NCBI GenBank assembly: GCA_003554445.1
Contig: PWGJ01000076.1
Location: 1-10,027, forward strand
DNA: 10,027 nucleotides
Direction: 5' to 3'
Origin: Candidatus Nealsoniibacteriota bacterium
GTDB lineage: Bacteria > Patescibacteriota > Minisyncoccia > Minisyncoccales > PWPS01
Under the pieces are notes generated by a model. The model had not been told where the DNA came from. It searched no databases and saw only the letters and a program-made list of their open reading frames with translations. A program made the position numbers and the translations under genes. This document shows, in pieces, positions 6,801 through 10,027 of the stretch; within the stretch, counting starts at the first letter, position 1, and the number at the start of each line of letters is the position of its first letter.

Positions 6801-9800
6801 TATATTCATTGCCATTATCTTCTATAGTAACTTCTATATCCTCAAGTTCTTGCTCAGAATCCAATGGAATGTCGAAAAGCAAATGCAAATATTGTTCAAA
6901 TTCATCACCAAAATGTTCGCCACCCAAAGCAGGATAATAGCTGGCATATATCAACATGCCCTCAACAAAAATCACACCGAAGTCGTAGTCACTATCTATG
7001 GTAACGGTGAAGCTGTCTTCTTCCTCACCCGCTGCATCCAAACTCCAGGAATCAAAAGTCCAGCCTTCCGCCGCTACAGCAGTTATATCAACCTCGGTGC
7101 CGTCAGCTACCGTTACATAGTCGCCTTCCTCACTCAGTTCCTCACCGTCAACATCCACACTTCCCTGGCCTACCAAATCGGTAAGGGTTACCTCGTAAAG
7201 CTCAAGGAACGTTACCCCTATGTCATAATCTTCTTCTATGTTAACGATGAAGCTGTCTTCTTCCTCACCCGCTGCATCCAAACTCCAGGTATCAAAGGTC
7301 CAGCCTTCTGCCGCTATAGCGCTAATGGTAACTTCGGTGCCGTCGGGTATCAATACATAGTCGCCTTCCTCACTCAGCAAATCACCATCTATATCTACAC
7401 TTCCCTGGCCTACCAAATCGGTGAGGGTTACCTCATATAGCTCAAGGAACGTTACTCCTATGTCATAATCTTCTTCTATGGTCACAGTAAAGCTGTCTTC
7501 TTCCTCACCCGCTGCATCCAAATTCCAGGAATCAAAGGTCCAGCCTTCATCTGCTATAGCGCTGATGGTAACTTCGGTACCATCAGCTACCGTCACATAG
7601 TCGCCTTCCTCACTCAGTTCCTCACCGTCTACATCTACACTTCCCTGGCCTATCAATTCGGTGAGGGTCACCTCGTAAAGTTCAAGGAACGTTACCCCTA
7701 TGTCATAATCTTCTTCTATGGTAACGATGAAGCTGTCTTCTTCCTCAACAACGGCATCTACGCTCCAGGAATCAAAGATCCAGCCTTCCGCCGCTACAGC
7801 GGTTATATCAACCTCAGTGCCGTCGGGTATCAATACATAGTCGCCTTCCTCACTCAGCACGTCACCATCTATATCTACACTTCCCTGACCTACCAACTCG
7901 GTAAGGGTTACCTCGTAAAGCTCAAGGAACGTTACCCCTATGTCATAATCTTCCTCTATGATCACAGTGAAGCTGTCTTCTTCCTCACCCGCTGCGTCCT
8001 CGCTCCAGGAGTCAAAAGTCCAGCCGTCCGCTGCATGAGCACTGATAGTAACTTCAGTGCCGTCAGCTACTATTACATAGTCGCCTTCCTCACTCAGTTC
8101 CTCAGCGTCTACATCTACACTTCCCTGGCCTACCAACTCGGTAAGGGTTACCTCGTAAAGCTCAAGGAACGTTACTCCTATGTCATAATCTTCTTCTATG
8201 GTCACAGTAAAGCTGTCTTCTTCCTCACCCGCTGCATCCAAACTCCAGGAGTCAAAGGTCCAGCCTTCTTCCGCTATAGCGCTAATGGTAACTTCGGTGC
8301 CGTCAGCTACCGTTACATAGTCGCCTTCCTCACTCAGTTCCTCAGCGTCTACATCCACACTTCCTTCCCCTATCAAATCGGTAAGGGTTACCTCGTAAAG
8401 TTCAAGGAACGTTACCCCTATGTCATAATCTTCTTCTATGGTAAAGGTAAAGCTCTCTTCTTCCTCACCCGCTGCATCCTCGCTCCAGGAGTCAAAAGTC
8501 CAGCCTTCATCTGCTTCAGCACTGATGGTAACTTCTGTACCATCAGCTACCGTTACATAGTCGCCTTCTTCACTCAGTTCCTCACCGTCTACATCTACAC
8601 TTCCCTGGCCTACCAAATCGGTGAGGGTTACTGCATGATATTCAAGCTCAATAAATATCACACCAATATCGTAATCGTCTTCTATGGTCACGGTGAAACT
8701 CTCTTCAGTTTCACCAACAGCATCCTCGCTCCAGGAGTCAAAAGTCCAACCTTCCGCAGATTCAGCACTGATGGTAACTTCAGTGTCGTCAGCTACCGTT
8801 ACATAGTCGCCTTCCTCACTCAGAACATCACCATCTATATCTACACTTCCCTGGCCTACCAATTCGGTGAGGGTTACTGTATGAGTTTCAAGCTCAATAA
8901 ATATCACACCAATATCGTAATCGTCTTCTATGGTCACGGTGAAACTCTCTTCAGTTTCACCAACAGCGTCCTCGCTCCAGGTGTCAAAGACCCAGCCTTC
9001 TGCCGCTACAGCGGTTATGTTTACATCTTCACCTTTCTTCAATCTTACCGGCTTATCTATATCTTCTTCCCCTAGCTCTTTTTCATCACCATCAACATTA
9101 ATCAAAGCATCTCCCTGCAGGAGTACTTTGCCTTCACCATCCAATTCAGTAAGGGTCAACTCATGATATTCTACAAAACTCACACCGATATCGTAATCGT
9201 CTTCCATGGTAATGGTGAAGTTCTCTTCTGTCTCACCAACAGCATCCTCGCTCCAAGAGTCAAAAGTCCAGCCTTCCGCCGCTACAGCAGTTATATCAAC
9301 CTCGGTGCCTTCTATTACCGATACCTTTTCGTCTTCAGCGCTTAGAACTTTGCTATCTCCATCAATAAGTCCCTCTCCTTCCACATGAACTTCACCTTTT
9401 CCAGACAAGCTTTCAAGGGTAATTGTCAGCTTTACTCCTACCTCCACATCGCCTTTTACTACATCATAAAGATAATCATATTTCGGGACGAAGATCCAGT
9501 CAAAATCGTCAGTCTCAGTTACTTCTGGAATCTCCTCGTAATCCCAATAAAGCTCTCCTTTTACCGGATCTCCCGTATTGGGATCTATAAATGTTCCGCT
9601 TAGCTCAGATTCCGTTAATAATTCTCCTGAATTCACCGGACTAGCTTCTACTTCATCTACTTCTGTTTTTATCGGAATTCCAATCCATTTAACAATAGGA
9701 ATTCCACCTGCAAAAATTTCTATCTCCTCTCCATCCTCATCTAAAATATTCACATCAATAATTTTATAATCACAGATGTTTTCAATATATCCAGAATCCA

Positions 9801-10027
9801 AACCTTCGACCGCTTCAGAAATATCACCTTCGTTTGTCACAACCCTAATCTCAAGTATTCTTTCATTGTCTTTAATTATAAGATCTTTAGCAACGGAAAA
9901 TTCCAAGATACCATCCACATGCTGTAATGTATATTCTTTGCCATTATTTTTTATTATAATTTCTAAATCCTCAATATCTTGCTCAGGATCCAATGGAATG
10001 TCGAAAATCAAATGCAAATATTGTTCA
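3844..10027 (-). CDS. Giant acidic modular repeat protein, probably exported (N-terminus beyond window)
   Basis: The frame is open from the right edge to the TAA at 3846-3844, giving at least 2060 residues. The start and any signal peptide lie outside. Modules from N to C: A1 (9652-10027, cut), B1 (9430-9651), C1-C10 (6958-9429); A2 (6511-6957), B2 (6292-6510), C11-C14 (5332-6291); A3 (4909-5331), B3 (4669-4908), B4 (4447-4668), D (4072-4446), B5 (3847-4071). C units carry GWTFDSW and match the divergent InlB B-repeat/Flg_new type found in bacterial surface proteins. B units follow VEATPVxxGxxLSESxL ... WTFTPDD ... YNEITGxVEV, resembling Ig/MBG-like beta repeats. A and D are unrecognised. The protein is extremely rich in Asp and Glu with few Lys or Arg. 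It ends in a B unit with no LPXTG motif, transmembrane helix or S-layer domain, so any wall anchor must be N-terminal or absent. Adhesin or matrix protein is inference. Confidence 0.9.
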   Translation of the reverse strand, partial: EQYLHLIFDIPLDPEQDIEDLEIIIKNNGKEYTLQHVDGILEFSVAKDLIIKDNERILEIRVVTNEGDISEAVEGLDSGYIENICDYKIIDVNILDEDGEEIEIFAGGIPIVKWIGIPIKTEVDEVEASPVNSGELLTESELSGTFIDPNTGDPVKGELYWDYEEIPEVTETDDFDWIFVPKYDYLYDVVKGDVEVGVKLTITLESLSGKGEVHVEGEGLIDGDSKVLSAEDEKVSVIEGTEVDITAVAAEGWTFDSWSEDAVGETEENFTITMEDDYDIGVSFVEYHELTLTELDGEGKVLLQGDALINVDGDEKELGEEDIDKPVRLKKGEDVNITAVAAEGWVFDTWSEDAVGETEESFTVTIEDDYDIGVIFIELETHTVTLTELVGQGSVDIDGDVLSEEGDYVTVADDTEVTISAESAEGWTFDSWSEDAVGETEESFTVTIEDDYDIGVIFIELEYHAVTLTDLVGQGSVDVDGEELSEEGDYVTVADGTEVTISAEADEGWTFDSWSEDAAGEEEESFTFTIEEDYDIGVTFLELYEVTLTDLIGEGSVDVDAEELSEEGDYVTVADGTEVTISAIAEEGWTFDSWSLDAAGEEEDSFTVTIEEDYDIGVTFLELYEVTLTELVGQGSVDVDAEELSEEGDYVIVADGTEVTISAHAADGWTFDSWSEDAAGEEEDSFTVIIEEDYDIGVTFLELYEVTLTELVGQGSVDIDGDVLSEEGDYVLIPDGTEVDITAVAAEGWIFDSWSVDAVVEEEDSFIVTIEEDYDIGVTFLELYEVTLTELIGQGSVDVDGEELSEEGDYVTVADGTEVTISAIADEGWTFDSWNLDAAGEEEDSFTVTIEEDYDIGVTFLELYEVTLTDLVGQGSVDIDGDLLSEEGDYVLIPDGTEVTISAIAAEGWTFDTWSLDAAGEEEDSFIVNIEEDYDIGVTFLELYEVTLTDLVGQGSVDVDGEELSEEGDYVTVADGTEVDITAVAAEGWTFDSWSLDAAGEEEDSFTVTIDSDYDFGVIFVEGMLIYASYYPALGGEHFGDEFEQYLHLLFDIPLDSEQELEDIEVTIEDNGNEYTLQHVDGILEFSVAEDLIVEDNERILEIRVVTNTGDISEAVEGLDSGYIENICDYKVMAVYILDENGHRMGVPEEGVIIEDELISIPVDPVECEDNPVEATPVEEGEELSESELSGEFECPDTGEPVEGELTWTDDTQIVEETGYFEWTFTPDDLVSYNRITGDVEVVIGLKVTLTELVGQGSVEVDGEVLSEEGDYVLIPDGTEVTISADAADGWVFDSWSLDAAVEEEESFTVTIEEDYDIGVTFLELYEVTLTELIGQGSVDVDGDVLSEEGDYVLIPDGTEVTISAIAAEGWAFDSWSEDAIGEDEDSFTVTIEEDYDIGVTFLELYEVTLTELIGQGSVDVDGDVLSEEGDYVLIPDGTEVTISAIAAEGWAFDSWSEDAIGEDEDSFTVTIEEDYFIGVSFVEYHEVTLIDLVGEGSVEVDGEELSEVGETAMVADGAEVTISAIAAEGWTFDSWSEDAAVETEESFTVIIEGEYNIGVSFYEGELIFAGFECGDGSEHFGEFEQQSLHLIFDIPLAPEEDQAIEDITVTITDDETEYTMQHIDGVLEFSVPGEFTGVLQIEVINAGDISEALDSEDEIIANICDYRVIDVENILNVNENRVGVPAEGVEIEEWELDVENPVVVYVEATSVEEGEELSESELTGEFQCLETGDEVEGDLYWTDDTQTVDETGYFEWTFIPNDLVNYNEITGMVEVVAILEPVLVSVEATPVISGAELSESVLTGVFECPTTGEPVEGELTWTDDTQTVDETGDFEWTFTPDDEAYSEITGMVEVAVAAGSVEFICLEPDEEEPPYTVTIEISDLEGVEDVAMEIVASYRGGYQWALNVEEYTGENRLGEGVHEIAIEDNMAPAWRHTEKIMVMIYVNDDDVGGRDPEICIDTDEGHLMFPGEGPVDPVECDEDPVEATPVEEGAILSESVLSGTFENPNFGGMEVEGDLYWTDGSQTVEETGYYEWTFTPDNEDVYNEITGMVEVEVIE
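3847..4908 (-). repeat. C-terminal tail B3-B4-D-B5 with three Ig/MBG-like units and a unique module
   Basis: B3 (4669-4908), B4 (4447-4668) and B5 (3847-4071) each follow VEAT.V..G..LSES.L.G.F ... WTD.(T/S)QTV(D/E)ETG(Y/D)(F/Y)EWTF ... EITGMVEV. B1 and B2 in the upstream cassettes share this pattern. Between B4 and B5 lies module D (4072-4446, about 125 residues), present once, with YTVTIEISDLEGVEDVAMEI, YRGGYQWALNVEEYTG and HTEKIMVMIYVNDDDVGG. D looks like a beta-sandwich but I recognise no family. Confidence 0.75.
4909..5331 (-). repeat. Module A3 (diverged copy of the unrecognised domain)
   Basis: This aligns with A2 over its length (ELIFAGFECGDGSEHFGEFE, LHLIFDIPL, YTMQHIDGVLEFSV, GDISEAL, ANICDYRVIDV, NRVGVPAEGVEIEE) but with several short deletions and many substitutions. 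It is an older copy than A1 and A2. The ICDY cysteine is kept and an extra cysteine appears in GFECGDG. Confidence 0.75.
5332..6291 (-). repeat. Second C array: four 80-residue InlB B-repeat-like units
   Basis: Units start at 6291 (6285 for its VTLT), 6045, 5805 and 5565, again a 240-bp period. C12 and C13 encode the same residues over about 70 positions and differ at one base across 120 nt (5641-5760 against 5881-6000). C11-C13 all carry LIPDGTEV. C14 is the most diverged (AMVADGAEV) and closes the array before module A3. Confidence 0.92.
6511..6957 (-). repeat. Module A2 (unrecognised domain, complete copy)
   Basis: A complete copy of about 149 residues running from MLIYASYYPALGGEHFGDEF through LHLLFDIPL, YTLQHVDGILEFSV, GDISEAVEGLDSGYIENICD and DENGHRMGVPEEGV to the linker PVDPVECEDNP. 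It follows C10 directly and precedes B2, so the A-B pair opens a new cassette. It is predicted beta-rich by its alternating pattern. No known family is recognised. Confidence 0.75.
6958..9429 (-). repeat. First C array: ten 80-residue InlB B-repeat-like units
   Basis: Units start (5' on the minus strand) at 9429, 9159, 8877, 8631, 8391, 8151, 7911, 7671, 7431 and 7191. From 8631 leftward the period is exactly 240 bp. C1 and C2 at the N-terminal end are longer and more divergent, with extra residues before the GWxFDxWSEDA core. C3 has 82 residues. The typical unit reads VTLTELVGQGSVDVDGEEL ... GDYVTVADGTEVTISA ... EGWTFDSW ... SFTVTIEEDYDIGVTF. The alternative segments TVADGTEV and LIPDGTEV divide the units into two classes. 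Confidence 0.92.
9652..10027 (-). repeat. Module A1 (unrecognised domain, cut by window edge)
   Basis: This starts mid-domain at EQYLHLIFDIPLDPEQD and contains YTLQHVDGILEFSV, GDISEAVEGLDSGYIENICD and a single cysteine in the ICDY motif. It matches module A2 closely, DNA included, at an offset of 3129 bp. The DNA is visibly more A+T-rich than in the C arrays. No family is recognised. Confidence 0.75.

Noticed and set aside
8035..9075. Plus-strand open frame of 346 codons with periodic YIVAFLTQ and YTSLAYQ segments, plus shorter ones between 6850 and 9603
   Set aside because: These mirror the 240-bp repeats of the minus-strand giant gene. Their periodicity is the same, they have no ribosome binding sites, and they are interrupted wherever the minus gene changes module.
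5332..9429. Regular 240-bp spacing considered as a CRISPR or other noncoding repeat array
   Set aside because: The period is a multiple of three, the minus frame is open throughout, differences are largely synonymous or conservative, and there is no short repeat with unique spacers.

Overview
The window looks like part of a chromosome from a low-to-mid G+C Gram-positive bacterium, probably in the Clostridia. The reasons are A+T-rich intergenic DNA, strong AAAGGAG-type ribosome binding sites, a TTG start, and a type IV pilus extension ATPase beside very large repetitive surface-type proteins. The genus cannot be fixed from sequence alone, and the class-level assignment is an inference. The window holds three protein genes: one complete and two running off the edges.

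Left part (1-1391, minus strand): the 5' portion of a membrane protein. Its order is a basic cytoplasmic N-terminus, a transmembrane helix, a LamG/concanavalin-like extracellular domain, a second transmembrane helix, and an array of 11-residue repeats (GGxWLxxNLxR) that is still running at the window edge. A 512-bp spacer (1392-1903) separates it from the divergent pilB. The spacer holds a strong bidirectional terminator-like hairpin, one candidate promoter, a perfect TATAAT inside an inverted repeat, and a 12-bp palindrome.

Centre (1904-3637, plus strand): a complete 577-residue PilB/GspE-type ATPase with an MshEN-like N-terminus, Walker A and B, Asp and His boxes, and a tetracysteine zinc site. 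It appears monocistronic. No pilT, pilC or prepilin gene lies next to it in this window. Two hairpins (3728-3750 and 3773-3801) separate it from the convergent giant gene.

Right part (3844-10027, minus strand): at least 2060 residues of one giant, very acidic, modular, presumably exported protein whose N-terminus lies beyond the right edge. Reading N to C, the modules are A1-B1-C(x10), A2-B2-C(x4), A3-B3-B4-D-B5. C is an 80-residue (240-bp) divergent InlB B-repeat/Flg_new-like unit, B is an Ig/MBG-like beta repeat, and A and D are modules I do not recognise. Stretches of 767 and 420 consecutive residues contain no lysine or arginine. Sequence classes among the C units show the array grew by single-unit, two-unit and whole-cassette duplication.

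Together the three genes suggest a cell-surface or adhesion region: a pilus motor, a lectin-like membrane protein and a giant surface or matrix protein. That functional link rests only on proximity. No defence system, mobile element, CRISPR array, tRNA or rRNA was seen.
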